A DNA stretch of 29,062 nucleotides from contig CAYTAP010000039.1 of the NCBI GenBank assembly GCA_964435775.1, forward strand, positions 1 to 29,062. Reading direction: 5' to 3'. The DNA comes from CAYTAP01 sp964435775 (GTDB lineage Bacteria; Planctomycetota; Phycisphaerae; Tepidisphaerales; Tepidisphaeraceae). The notes below the pieces were generated by a model. It was not told the origin of the DNA and did no database searches. It worked only from the letters and a program-made list of their open reading frames with translations. Shown piece after piece: positions 1-8,001 of this stretch (positions are counted from its first letter, which is position 1; every line of letters starts with the position of its first letter). The position numbers were made by a program, and so were the translations under genes.

Positions 1-158
1 CCCCATACCAAGTGCTTTTCGCGTTCGATCTCCCGTGGGTAAGGGCGCCGAGCACTTTCAATGATGCTTCGCGCCTCATCCGGATGAACGCCATGCGCGG
101 CAATGTGTTCCCGATTCCACTCGTTCCAAATGAAGATGGGGTTCAACAGTTTGGCCAT
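1..158 (-). CDS. BrnT-like toxin family protein, N-terminal part (cut by window edge)
   Basis: The reading frame starts at an ATG 13 bases after the lysS stop codon and runs off the window, leaving about 52 residues. The visible protein begins MAKLLNPIFIWNEWNREHI and continues AAHGVHPDEARSIIESARR. The pattern W-(D/N)-E-x-N-x-x-H-I-x-x-H-G-V-x-x-x-E-A is typical of BrnT-like ribonuclease toxins and related small proteins. In known BrnTA systems the toxin gene precedes the brnA antitoxin gene, which would lie outside this window. No antitoxin can be seen, so toxin function is an inference from family resemblance. The start codon lies inside a short GTGA-type heptad repeat and has no clear Shine-Dalgarno sequence. 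It may be translated by coupling to lysS. Confidence 0.55.
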   Translation of the reverse strand, partial: MAKLLNPIFIWNEWNREHIAAHGVHPDEARSIIESARRPYPREIEREKHLVW

Positions 159-175
159 CACGTTTCACTCATCAC
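155..175. repeat. Three-unit heptad repeat across the lysS stop and the next start codon
   Basis: Read on the minus strand, this is three adjoining 7-mers: GTGATGA, GTGAAAC, GTGATGG. The first contains the lysS TGA stop and the third contains the ATG of the downstream gene. The same GTGATGA and GTGAAAC units reappear at the 3' end of the araC gene near position 11,090. Confidence 0.6.
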
Positions 176-1656
176 GTTGGTTTCATCAGCGGAAACAAAA
201 TCACGTCGCGAATGCTTTGCGCCCCCGTCAGCATCATGACCAGCCGGTCTATTCCCAGACCCATGCCTCCGGCCGGGGGCATGCCGTAGCGGAGGGCGGT
301 GAGGAAATCCTCATCCACTTTCTGCTGCTCCTCCTTGTCGCCGACCTGATGGGCGAATTGTTTGGCTTGAACGTCCGGATCATTCAATTCGCTGTAGCCG
401 GGGGAGATTTCCTGGCCGTTGATGGCCAGTTCGTACACGTCGGCGAAAAACGGGTTGTCCTTGCTCGCGCGGGCCAATGGAATCACAACCGATGGGACAT
501 GCGTGACGAAGCAGGGATCGATCAGCGTCGGTTCGATCAGTTTTTCATACACCTCGACCAGTTGCTCGGCCGGCGAGCCATCCAGCTTCAAATCCTTCCC
601 GCGATTGGCCTGTCTCAGTTGCGATGCCTGTTCCGCCGAGATCGCCTCCTGCGTGAACGCCCATCCCGTCCGCTCTTTTATAAGTTCATCCATCCGCACC
701 CGCCGCCACGGCCGGGCGAGGTTGATCGTCTTGATGACCGCGCCCTCGCTGTTTTTATGTTCGATGATGAGCGATCCGAAAATGGCTTGTGCCACATGGC
801 AGATCATCTCCTCGACAAGGTCCGCCATCGTCTCCCACGAGCCGAACGCCTCGTAGGCTTCGAGCATGGTGAACTCGGGGTTATGCCGGGGCGAAATGCC
901 CTCATTGCGAAAATTGCGATTGAGCTCGAAGATCTTCGTGAATCCGCCGACGAGCAGGCGCTTGAGGTATAGTTCGGGCGCGATGCGCATGTACAGGGGA
1001 ATATCCAGCGCCTGATGATGGGTGGCGAACGGTCGGGCGGCCGCGCCGCCATGCAGGGTCTGCATCATCGGCGTTTCAACTTCCAAAAACCCGCGATGGC
1101 GCATGAATTGGCGGACCTCGTCCACGATGCGAATCCGCAGCTTCAGAACCTGCAACACGTCCGGGTTGGCCCACAGGTCAACGTAGCGTTGCCGATAGCG
1201 CAACTCGACATCGCTGAGTCCTTCCCACTTGGCCGGGGGAGGGAGCAGCGCCTTGGCGGCCAATCCAAGATGCGTTGCCCAGATCGTCACCTCTCCCTTG
1301 CGCGTCGTCCCCAATGGCCCCTCCACGACAATCTGATCGCCGAGGTCGAGCAATCCGTTGATGTCCCACTCGCGCTCGCTCAATCGGCGCTTGTCCAAGG
1401 CAACCTGCAGGTCGCCGCTTTCATCGCGGAGCGTCAGGAAGGAGAGCTTGCCCATGTCGCGCTTGAGCACGATTCGCCCGGCCGACTTGACGACCGGCCC
1501 GCCGTCGTGCCCCATGTCCGGCGTGTACAGGCTCTTGATTGCCCCAAGCGACTGAAGCCCTTCTTCCCTTGCGCCGTAGGGGTCAACGCCCATCTCCCGC
1601 AATTTCAAGACCTTCTGACGCCGCTCCTGCTCATATTCGTTGCTTGATTCGCTCAT
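172..1656 (-). CDS. lysS: Lysine--tRNA ligase, class II
   Basis: Charges tRNA-Lys with lysine in the cytoplasm. The 494-residue length fits bacterial LysRS (about 500). An N-terminal OB-fold anticodon-binding domain covers roughly residues 50-150, including KLSFLTLRDESGDLQV. The class II catalytic core follows, with motif 2 FRNEGISPRHNPEFTMLE and motif 3 GMPPAGGMGLGIDRLVMML, both close to canonical LysRS. The frame can be extended five codons to a TTG, but the ATG at 1656 (MSESSNEYEQ) is preferred because homologues start near it and a weak GGGA lies just upstream. A small BrnT-like gene follows 13 bases after the stop. The 441-base region upstream separates it from hsp20, so it probably has its own promoter, which I could not identify. 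Confidence 0.97.
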   Translation of the reverse strand: MSESSNEYEQERRQKVLKLREMGVDPYGAREEGLQSLGAIKSLYTPDMGHDGGPVVKSAGRIVLKRDMGKLSFLTLRDESGDLQVALDKRRLSEREWDINGLLDLGDQIVVEGPLGTTRKGEVTIWATHLGLAAKALLPPPAKWEGLSDVELRYRQRYVDLWANPDVLQVLKLRIRIVDEVRQFMRHRGFLEVETPMMQTLHGGAAARPFATHHQALDIPLYMRIAPELYLKRLLVGGFTKIFELNRNFRNEGISPRHNPEFTMLEAYEAFGSWETMADLVEEMICHVAQAIFGSLIIEHKNSEGAVIKTINLARPWRRVRMDELIKERTGWAFTQEAISAEQASQLRQANRGKDLKLDGSPAEQLVEVYEKLIEPTLIDPCFVTHVPSVVIPLARASKDNPFFADVYELAINGQEISPGYSELNDPDVQAKQFAHQVGDKEEQQKVDEDFLTALRYGMPPAGGMGLGIDRLVMMLTGAQSIRDVILFPLMKPT

Positions 1657-1767
1657 AAGTTCCCATGCCAAAAGAGCGACGATGATACGCTTGACCAGCG
1701 AAAAAGGTAGCCCGTTGACCTAACGGCGCGCATAAACCGGCGCCGTGACGCTTCCGGCGGCTTTTCT

Positions 1768-1806
1768 CCCTCCCCCGGTACGCCGGGGGAGGGTCGCGGA
1801 GGGGGC
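1768..1806 (+). repeat. GC-rich hairpin repeat, copy 1
   Basis: Positions 1768-1793 form a perfect hairpin: an 11-base arm CCCTCCCCCGG, the loop TACG, then the complementary arm. A G-rich tail follows to about 1806. The 39 bases match copy 2 (1957-1995) in inverted orientation with about three mismatches, all in the tail. It lacks a T-run, so it is more like a REP-type element than a simple terminator. Confidence 0.75.
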
Positions 1807-1956
1807 CGTTATTTGACGAACGCGCGCCTTGCGACGCATCATCCTTCCAACACCTTCCAAGCGCGATCATGGTCCGCGCCTGATCGCCTTGGCGCGACGC
1901 ATGCGCAGGAAGCCCGAGCCTGTGCAGGAGGCGATTCAGCGAGAGCTGACCGAAAA

Positions 1957-1995
1957 GCCCCCTCCCTAACCCTCCCCCGGCGTACCGGGGGAGGG
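1957..1995 (-). repeat. GC-rich hairpin repeat, copy 2 (inverted)
   Basis: The hairpin at 1970-1995 has the same 11-base arms with the loop CGTA, which is the reverse complement of copy 1. The C-rich tail at 1957-1969 mirrors the G-rich tail of copy 1. The two copies face each other across about 150 bases. Confidence 0.75.
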
Positions 1996-2027
1996 AACAA
2001 GAGAACCGCCGATTCCGTCATGGGCTC

Positions 2028-2066
2028 GCATAAACAACAAGAAGGCAGCCGCGTGGGCTGCCTTCT
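2028..2066 (-). terminator. Rho-independent terminator of hsp20
   Basis: On the minus strand, 32 bases after the hsp20 stop codon, an 11-bp stem (AGAAGGCAGCC with its complement) and a 5-nt loop at 2040-2066 are followed by the T-rich stretch TTGTTGTTTATG. Stem length and position fit an intrinsic terminator. The T-tract is interrupted by G. Confidence 0.75.
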
Positions 2067-2097
2067 TTGCATCAGGTTGACACACATCCGCTGTCGA

Positions 2098-2559
2098 TCA
2101 TCCGACCTGAACCTTGCGGGGCTTGGTTTCCTCCCGCTTGTTCAATGTGATCATCAGGATGCCGTCGTTGAGCTTGGCGTTGCAGCTTTGCTCATCCACC
2201 GTTGGCGGAAGCGTGAAGCTTCGCTCGAAGCGCGTGTAACGCCGCTCATGGAGCAGCATTTCGCCTTTGTCTTCCTGCTTTTTCTCATCCTTCCGCTCCG
2301 CGGAGATCGTCAAGGTGTTGTTTTCCCACGCCACATCAACATCACTTTTGCGGAACCCGGGCATCTCCGCTTCCACATAAATATGATCGGCGTCCTCGCG
2401 GACATCCACCGCGTACGGCGCGAGATATCCGCCGTCGCCGCCGCGCGGTTCGCGGCCACCCAGGAAGCGTCCAAGGAGCGAATCAAACTCGCGTTGAGCG
2501 GTTTCCATCGGATCGTACGACCCGCCGTTGGTTCGTGAAACTCTTGTTGGCAATGCCAT
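2098..2559 (-). CDS. Small heat-shock protein, Hsp20/alpha-crystallin family
   Basis: A cytoplasmic ATP-independent holdase that binds unfolding proteins and keeps them soluble for refolding by DnaK/ClpB. The 153 residues match the family size. The alpha-crystallin domain runs from about residue 47 (APYAVDVREDADHIYVEAEM) to the end. It includes the conserved PGF turn and the signature LNDGILMITLNK. The C-terminal KVQV resembles the I-x-I/V oligomerisation motif. The start is well fixed: a perfect AGGAGGT at 2567-2573 sits seven bases before the ATG. It is monocistronic, with its own terminator downstream and miaA divergent upstream. No CIRCE operator is visible in the 245-base upstream region, so heat control, if present, must use another mechanism. 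Confidence 0.95.
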   Translation of the reverse strand: MALPTRVSRTNGGSYDPMETAQREFDSLLGRFLGGREPRGGDGGYLAPYAVDVREDADHIYVEAEMPGFRKSDVDVAWENNTLTISAERKDEKKQEDKGEMLLHERRYTRFERSFTLPPTVDEQSCNAKLNDGILMITLNKREETKPRKVQVG

Positions 2560-2804
2560 AGGAATAACCTCCTTTCATCGGTATGATCCATTGCTTGCCC
2601 ACTGGGTGATTCATAACAAACGGCATGCCACGCGAGAGTGAGTTCATGCGGCCGCGAAACCGGCAGGCTCATCCGCTTTTCCAGTGTTCCACCAGTGGTC
2701 GGTTCAGGCGTAGTGGCGGGGCTTCCCGGCCAACGCGTGCGCTGGCACTGCCGATGTGGCACGTGCCATGACAGACGTGATGGCCAATCAGAGCATATGA
2801 CGTT

Positions 2805-3788
2805 ATGCCCGCTCCCCTCCTGGTGATCCTCGGTCCAACGGCGGCGGGCAAAAGCACGCTGGCGATGGCATTGGCCAGGCGGCTGGGTGCGGAGATTCTC
2901 AGTGTTGATTCGATGCAGGTCTATCGCGGCATGGACATCGGCACGGCCAAGCCCACCGCCGCTGAACGCGCGGAAGTTGCTCATCATCTGATTGATGTCG
3001 TAAACCCCGACGAAGAGTTCACCACCGCGCGGTTTATCGAATTGGCCGATGCGGTGATCGATCGGCAAGCACGGCCGCGTTCCGCAGCCTCGTCGATCTC
3101 CCTCATCGCAACCGGTGGGACGCCGCTTTATTACAAGGCACTGTTTCAGGGCATGTTCGAGGGACCGGGCGCCGACCCGGCCATTCGCGCCAAGCTGAGG
3201 GAGCTGCCCAATGAGGAACTGCATGCGCGTCTGTCGCGTCTGGATGGCGCGGCGGCCGGGCGGATTCATGTCAACGACACCCGCCGTCTGATTCGGGCGC
3301 TGGAAGTGCATGAGCTGACCGGCCAACCCATCTCGTCATTACAAACTGAATGGGCGTCGGCGGGACACCGTCATGATGCAGTCTGGATCGGCCTGAGTTG
3401 GGAACGCGATGCGCTGAATCGACGAATCAACGCGCGGGTCAGGCAGATGCTGTCAGATGGATGGCTTGAGGAGGTGCGCCTGCTGCTGGAGCGATATCCC
3501 GCGCTCTCCCAAACGGCCGGAGAGGCGACCGGCTATGCCGAGCTGATTGCACATCTGGAGCGTCGATTGTCGCTGGATGATGCCGCCGAGCGGATCAAAA
3601 TCGCTACCCGCCAGCTTGCCCGGCGGCAGATGAAATGGTTTCGACGATTTCCCGGGGTGCGATGGTTGGAAGGGGATCAACCGCTGGAGACGTTGGTGGC
3701 CCAATCGCTGGAACTGATTGAGGGTTCTCGAAGCCGCGGGCCGCACCGTACAATGAGTGACGAGCAGGATGAGCCTACAACAAGATAA
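2805..3788 (+). CDS. miaA: tRNA dimethylallyltransferase
   Basis: Transfers a dimethylallyl group to N6 of adenosine 37 in tRNAs that read codons beginning with U, supporting reading-frame maintenance. The protein is 327 residues, the usual size. It shows the P-loop GPTAAGKST (residues 10-18), the DSMQVYRGMDIGTAKPT segment (35-51) with the catalytic Asp, the HHLIDVVNPDEEFTTARF loop, IATGGTPLYYKAL, and the NDTRRLIRALEV helix. The ATG at 2805 gives an N-terminus that places the P-loop normally; the Shine-Dalgarno sequence is weak. An AsmA-like gene begins 19 bases after the stop, so the two are probably cotranscribed, although no functional link is known. Confidence 0.96.
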   Translation: MPAPLLVILGPTAAGKSTLAMALARRLGAEILSVDSMQVYRGMDIGTAKPTAAERAEVAHHLIDVVNPDEEFTTARFIELADAVIDRQARPRSAASSISLIATGGTPLYYKALFQGMFEGPGADPAIRAKLRELPNEELHARLSRLDGAAAGRIHVNDTRRLIRALEVHELTGQPISSLQTEWASAGHRHDAVWIGLSWERDALNRRINARVRQMLSDGWLEEVRLLLERYPALSQTAGEATGYAELIAHLERRLSLDDAAERIKIATRQLARRQMKWFRRFPGVRWLEGDQPLETLVAQSLELIEGSRSRGPHRTMSDEQDEPTTR

Positions 3789-3807
3789 GCCCAATGGAGA
3801 CTGATTC

Positions 3808-6800
3808 ATGCCTGAGCAGCCCCCGGTTCCTTCCAATGATTCCGGCGACCAGAACCTTCCTCCGAGCGCGCCGCAGCCAACCCCGCCGGTTCCGGAACCG
3901 GCCAGGAAGAAGCGTCACTGGCTGCGCTGGACGCTTGTTGGCATTGGGTGCCTGATTGTTGTGCTCGCGGCGCTGGTTGTGCTGGCGCCGACGATCGCCA
4001 GCACCGCAACCGTTCGCTCTTTTGCCCTGGGGATGGTGAACAAGTCGCTCAATGGACGGGTGGCGGTGGATGGATGGAAGCTGTCGTGGAGCGGACCCAT
4101 TGAAGCCAGCGGCGTTCGCATCTATGACGATCAGAATCAGCTCATCCTTGAACTGCATGAGTTCAAGACGCAATTGGGTCTGCTTGATGCCGTGCGCGGT
4201 CACTACGCGCTGGGCGACACCACGATCGACGGGCTGGACCTCGTCAAGATGGATGTTGATGCCAACGGCAAGACGAACTACGAGCAACTGGTTAAATCCA
4301 AGCCAGCTGGTGAACATCATCCAGCCAGTGCCCAATCGGGCTCGGATCGCCTGCCGTCGGTCAGCGGCATGATCAAAGTGACGAATCTTCGGGGCGTGAT
4401 CACCGCCGCCGGCGCGCCATCGCCGCTGTACATCGATCCCAGCAGCGCGGAAGTGGTGATCGTCAACATCGACGATCCGATCCGCAACAAGGTGGACCTG
4501 GTGATGCGTGTCGGCGAGGGCAAGCCGGGGACCGTGTCGCTGAGCGGCACGGTGGATGCCGTGAGGGATGGGCGCATCGCCATCGATCAATTGTCGGCCG
4601 ATGAAAGCTTGAAACTGGATGGCATTGACCTGGGCGCGCTGTCGCCCTTGCTCCAGATGGCGAAGGTTGATCTGGCGACACAGGGATTGGCCAATGGCGC
4701 GATCCAGTTGAAGGCCGCCGGGACGAAGTCGCTGGCCGCCGAGGGGCAGATCAAGGTCGTCGGTTTCCAGGCGGGCGGCGGGCTTCTTCATGGCGACACC
4801 TTCAAAACGAGCGTGTTGAACATCCCGGTGCAAGTGACGCTCGATTCGTCCGATTCGCATGCGGCGATGCTCAACGTCAAAGCCCTTGGCGTGGAGATGG
4901 ACCAAGGGAAGGTGGAGGTGACGGGCGGCATGCCGGTGGACTCGCTGGCGGCGGTGGGGCGGCTGATTCCCGCGGCCATTGCGCAAAGTCTCGGCGAGAC
5001 GGCATCCACACAGTCCGTGAACTGGCAGGGGGGGACCGGGCGGCTCACCTTGTCCGCTGATTTTCCCAAGCTGGCGGAATTGGTCCGACAACTTCCCAAC
5101 ACGCTCAAGCTGCAACCCGGCATGTCGCTGACCAGCGCCGAGCTTCATCACAACACGACGCTGACGCTGGCGGCCGACCACGCGACGATCGCCACCTCAA
5201 CCAAGCTGACCAACGTGGCGGGGGAAAATGATGGGAAAGCGATCAGCTTGCAACCGATCCAAGTGTCGTTTGATGTGACGGCGGCCGCCGAACCTCGACC
5301 TGATTTGCGGGACATTCAACTCGGTCTGACCAGTGGGTTTGCGACGATCAAGGGAGGCGGCGCATCTCTGGCGGCCATGAATGTGGACGGCGGATTTGAT
5401 CTCAAGAATCTTCAATCACAGGCCGAGCAATTCGTCAATTTGACGGAGTTGCTCAAGGCGGAACATCCGGTGTCGCTGGCGGGGACCGGGACGCTCTCGC
5501 TCTCCACGACCGGCAATCTCGCCAAGGCCGATGCGCCGATCACGATGAACGCCGCCGTGGCGATGCGGGATGTGCGGGTGGCCGGGTTGACGGAGGCGAC
5601 GATCTCGCAACCGTGGCTGGCGCTTGATGTCAAAGGAAGCGTGAATCGCGGAAGCGCGTCGGTGCAGGGGATCAACAGCGTCAGCGTGACGCTCAAGAGC
5701 GGCGACTCGGCCGCGCCGACGGTGGATCTGCTCGCCACCGCAGACGTGCGACTTCAACCCGCGCTGTCGATTCCAACGTTCAAGCTCGTGCATTTGAACA
5801 TTCCCAACGTCCCCAAGGCGCAGCAGGAGTTCGCGGCATTCTTGCCCAAGGGGTTGCTGTTCCAAGCGGGAAGCCTGGCGGTGTCGGCCGGGGGATCATT
5901 CGACGGGCAGGGGATCAAACTCACCGAGCCGCTGGCGATCAATGGGACGCACCTGACCGTCGTGAGTGACAAGCCCGATGCAACCCGGCCGATCTTGCAG
6001 GACCAGCCCGTGGCGTTGTCGCTTGCCTGTGATGTGAAGACCGCGCCGGCGTCTGACACAATCCCGGCGTCATCCTTCGCCGATCGCATCCAGTCGATTC
6101 AGATCACCCAGCTCGCCGGGCAGGTGGGGGGTGGGAAGGATGCGCTGGCGTTGCTCTCCATGCCCAAGCCCATCACGATCACGTCGCCAACCAAAAATCC
6201 CACGGCGGCGGGGTCCATTCAGGTGACGGGGGATATCGGGCGCCTCGTTGCGCTGGTCGACGCGTTGCAAAACAGCGCGCCGGGCGAAGGTCTGCCCTAT
6301 CGCGGGCACTATGTCATTGAGCAAAACATTTCCACGAAGGGGGACAATATCTCCCTCACGGGCACCATCGCGGCCAATCAATTCCAAGTATTGGGCAAGG
6401 ATGCCGCCGGCGCATCGAAGGTGATCTTTTCGGAGGATCAACTCGATGTCGGCAACAACCTCCTGCTGGATACCGTCGCGCACAACGCCACGATCAACAA
6501 TCTCGCGGTCAACATGAAAAGCAGCGGCGCGATGTCGCTCGATGTGACCGGCAAGATCGTTGACTGGCAATCGCAGCGCAAGCTCGATGGCATCAAGGCC
6601 GTGCTCAAATACGACCTCGCCAAGCTCTGGCCGATCGTCAAGCCGCTGGTGCTGACGCCGGAACAGCGGGAGCAGTACAAGCAGATGGACATGGCGGGGA
6701 CGTTTGAGCGAACGATCACGGTGTCGGGCACTTATCCGGAGGGTGTCCCGTTCCAGCAGGCGATTCGAGGGTTACTTGTGCAGGGCGGGCTGGCGATCGG

Positions 6801-7773
6801 CGATTTCAAGCTGCCGGAAAAGGGGATCGAACTGCAAAATGTGGATGTCCCATTCACATGGCGGGAGGGGAAGCTGGTGACGCTTGATCTGACCAAGCCG
6901 CAGGGGCAGCAGTCGCCTCCGCCGGCCGCATTCAACTCCGGCCAATTGAATCTGGGTGGATTGACGATCGATCTCACGCGGGAGCATCCCGCGCTGACGA
7001 CGCCGCCGAATTATCCGCTGCTCACGAGCGCCACGCTCAATCCGATCTTCGCCGAGAGCGTGATGAACAAGTTTCTGAACAACCCGCTGTTCGCCGACAC
7101 CAAGGAATCCAAGGGGCTGATCAGCGCGACGGTGGTTCAGTGCGAGCAGTTCCCACTCGACGCCTCGATGCAGGATCCCTCCTCGTCCGGCATCCTGTCC
7201 GTGAAGTACTCGATCAGCGGGCTGGAACTGGGCAATGATTTGATCACGAAGATGGTCGGATTCCTCGCGCCCAATGCGTTCAATGACAATTCCCTGCACG
7301 GTGCGATCAAGGATGGCACGATCACGATCCGCAACGGCGTCGTGAGCCACAACACACCGGTCACGATCGACAAGTACACGTTGGACATGAGCGGCAACGT
7401 GGTCATGGCCAGCGGCCAGCTTCGGCCGATGAACATCAGCATTCCCACGGCGCTGTTTCGGCAAAAGGAGCTCGTCGCCGCGCTGCCGCAGTTGACGATT
7501 CCCCTGACCGGCAGCGCCGCCAAGCCGCAGCTCGACATCGGGCGCGTCATTCAGGACAACCTCGCCAAGGGCCTTCTGGGCAACCTCCTGAATCCGCAAA
7601 AGAAGGCGCCCGCCGCTCCGGAGGGAAAGGATGATTCCAAGGGCAATGCCCAGCCACAGGCCAATCCCAATCCCATCGGTGATCTTCTGGATGCCCTCGG
7701 CGGCAAGAAGGATCAAGATAAGGATCAGCCGAAACAGGACAAAAAGAAGAAAGACAAAAAGAAGGGCAAGTAA
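3808..7773 (+). CDS. AsmA-like envelope protein, possible bridge-like lipid transporter
   Basis: A 1321-residue protein with a short Pro-rich cytoplasmic N-terminus (1-33), basic residues, and one transmembrane helix (about 41-61, LVGIGCLIVVLAALVVLAP). A very long, probably periplasmic part follows, made of beta-rich repeats such as VDGWKLSWSGPIEASGVRIYD. The N-terminus and the C-terminal segment LTIPLTGSAAKPQLDIG fit the AsmA/DUF748/TamB-like group. Characterised members form hydrophobic grooves that carry phospholipid between inner and outer membranes. The last 25 residues are almost all Lys, Asp and Gln. GGAG eight bases before the ATG supports the start. It follows miaA by 19 bases and converges on leuS. 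The lipid-transfer role is an inference from the family, and substrate and partners are unknown. Confidence 0.75.
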   Translation: MPEQPPVPSNDSGDQNLPPSAPQPTPPVPEPARKKRHWLRWTLVGIGCLIVVLAALVVLAPTIASTATVRSFALGMVNKSLNGRVAVDGWKLSWSGPIEASGVRIYDDQNQLILELHEFKTQLGLLDAVRGHYALGDTTIDGLDLVKMDVDANGKTNYEQLVKSKPAGEHHPASAQSGSDRLPSVSGMIKVTNLRGVITAAGAPSPLYIDPSSAEVVIVNIDDPIRNKVDLVMRVGEGKPGTVSLSGTVDAVRDGRIAIDQLSADESLKLDGIDLGALSPLLQMAKVDLATQGLANGAIQLKAAGTKSLAAEGQIKVVGFQAGGGLLHGDTFKTSVLNIPVQVTLDSSDSHAAMLNVKALGVEMDQGKVEVTGGMPVDSLAAVGRLIPAAIAQSLGETASTQSVNWQGGTGRLTLSADFPKLAELVRQLPNTLKLQPGMSLTSAELHHNTTLTLAADHATIATSTKLTNVAGENDGKAISLQPIQVSFDVTAAAEPRPDLRDIQLGLTSGFATIKGGGASLAAMNVDGGFDLKNLQSQAEQFVNLTELLKAEHPVSLAGTGTLSLSTTGNLAKADAPITMNAAVAMRDVRVAGLTEATISQPWLALDVKGSVNRGSASVQGINSVSVTLKSGDSAAPTVDLLATADVRLQPALSIPTFKLVHLNIPNVPKAQQEFAAFLPKGLLFQAGSLAVSAGGSFDGQGIKLTEPLAINGTHLTVVSDKPDATRPILQDQPVALSLACDVKTAPASDTIPASSFADRIQSIQITQLAGQVGGGKDALALLSMPKPITITSPTKNPTAAGSIQVTGDIGRLVALVDALQNSAPGEGLPYRGHYVIEQNISTKGDNISLTGTIAANQFQVLGKDAAGASKVIFSEDQLDVGNNLLLDTVAHNATINNLAVNMKSSGAMSLDVTGKIVDWQSQRKLDGIKAVLKYDLAKLWPIVKPLVLTPEQREQYKQMDMAGTFERTITVSGTYPEGVPFQQAIRGLLVQGGLAIGDFKLPEKGIELQNVDVPFTWREGKLVTLDLTKPQGQQSPPPAAFNSGQLNLGGLTIDLTREHPALTTPPNYPLLTSATLNPIFAESVMNKFLNNPLFADTKESKGLISATVVQCEQFPLDASMQDPSSSGILSVKYSISGLELGNDLITKMVGFLAPNAFNDNSLHGAIKDGTITIRNGVVSHNTPVTIDKYTLDMSGNVVMASGQLRPMNISIPTALFRQKELVAALPQLTIPLTGSAAKPQLDIGRVIQDNLAKGLLGNLLNPQKKAPAAPEGKDDSKGNAQPQANPNPIGDLLDALGGKKDQDKDQPKQDKKKKDKKKGK

Positions 7774-7808
7774 TACACATCAGGCTTGAATCGCATGCCC
7801 GGGCATGA

Positions 7809-7843
7809 GCAGGCGGTAGGCAGTAGGCAGTAGGCGGTATGCA
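7809..7843 (+). repeat. Five-unit heptad tandem repeat (GTAGGCA type)
   Basis: Five contiguous 7-mers: GCAGGCG, GTAGGCA, GTAGGCA, GTAGGCG, GTATGCA. The period is exactly 7 nt with substitutions only and no indels. Confidence 0.8.
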
Positions 7844-7849
7844 GAGTGG

Positions 7850-7904
7850 TAGGGGCGGCTTCAGCCGCCGTCCTCCTCTCAAACGGCGGCTGAAGCCGCC
7901 GCTA
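7850..7904. repeat. REP-like inverted repeat with GGCGGCTTCAGCCGCC cores
   Basis: Arms of 21 bases at 7850-7870 and 7884-7904 are complementary with one mismatch around a 13-nt spacer. Each arm is itself nearly palindromic (GGCGGCT, two bases, AGCCGCC). This double symmetry is typical of REP/BIME-type intergenic elements. It may end transcription from both sides. Confidence 0.7.
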
Positions 7905-8001
7905 CGGATGCCGTGGCGGCGCGGGTTTCATGCCTGAGCAGTATGGCGCCTGCGCTCATGGAGTCGTTGGAATGTTGGCCCGCTGATGGTCGCGGGGGCG
8001 A

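Larger units (their letters stand above)
1657..2097. other. Intergenic region between lysS and hsp20
   Basis: No convincing gene was found. The region holds the hsp20 terminator at its right side and two inverted copies of a GC-rich hairpin repeat, listed separately. The stretch between those copies (about 1807-1956) has no recognisable feature. The lysS promoter should lie in the left part, but no good -35/-10 pair was seen. Confidence 0.6.
7774..8001. other. Convergent intergenic region between the AsmA-like gene and leuS
   Basis: No gene was seen. The region starts with a perfect 14-bp palindrome, CATGCCCGGGCATG (7794-7807), continues with a 7-nt tandem repeat, and then a 21-bp inverted repeat. 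It probably serves as the transcription end of both converging genes, although no T-run accompanies the hairpin. Confidence 0.5.

Noticed and set aside
2743..2768. TGGCAC elements resembling a sigma-54 promoter upstream of miaA
   Set aside because: TGGCAC occurs twice, but neither copy is followed by the TTGC box at the required spacing, and the second is just part of the palindrome TGGCACGTGCCA.
2560..2804. CIRCE or heat-shock promoter upstream of hsp20
   Set aside because: No TTAGCACTC-N9-GAGTGCTAA repeat and no convincing sigma-32-like boxes were found.
2310..3326. Minus-strand open frame (338 codons) spanning hsp20 and miaA
   Set aside because: It overlaps two well-supported genes and reads as low-information Arg/Gln-rich sequence.
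3775..5181. Long open frame (468 codons) on the minus strand opposite the AsmA-like gene
   Set aside because: Its translation is rich in His, Arg and Gln with no domain pattern. It is a GC-driven shadow of a convincing gene.
7809..7843. Possible CRISPR-like array from the short tandem units
   Set aside because: The units are 7 nt with no spacers; this is a simple tandem repeat.
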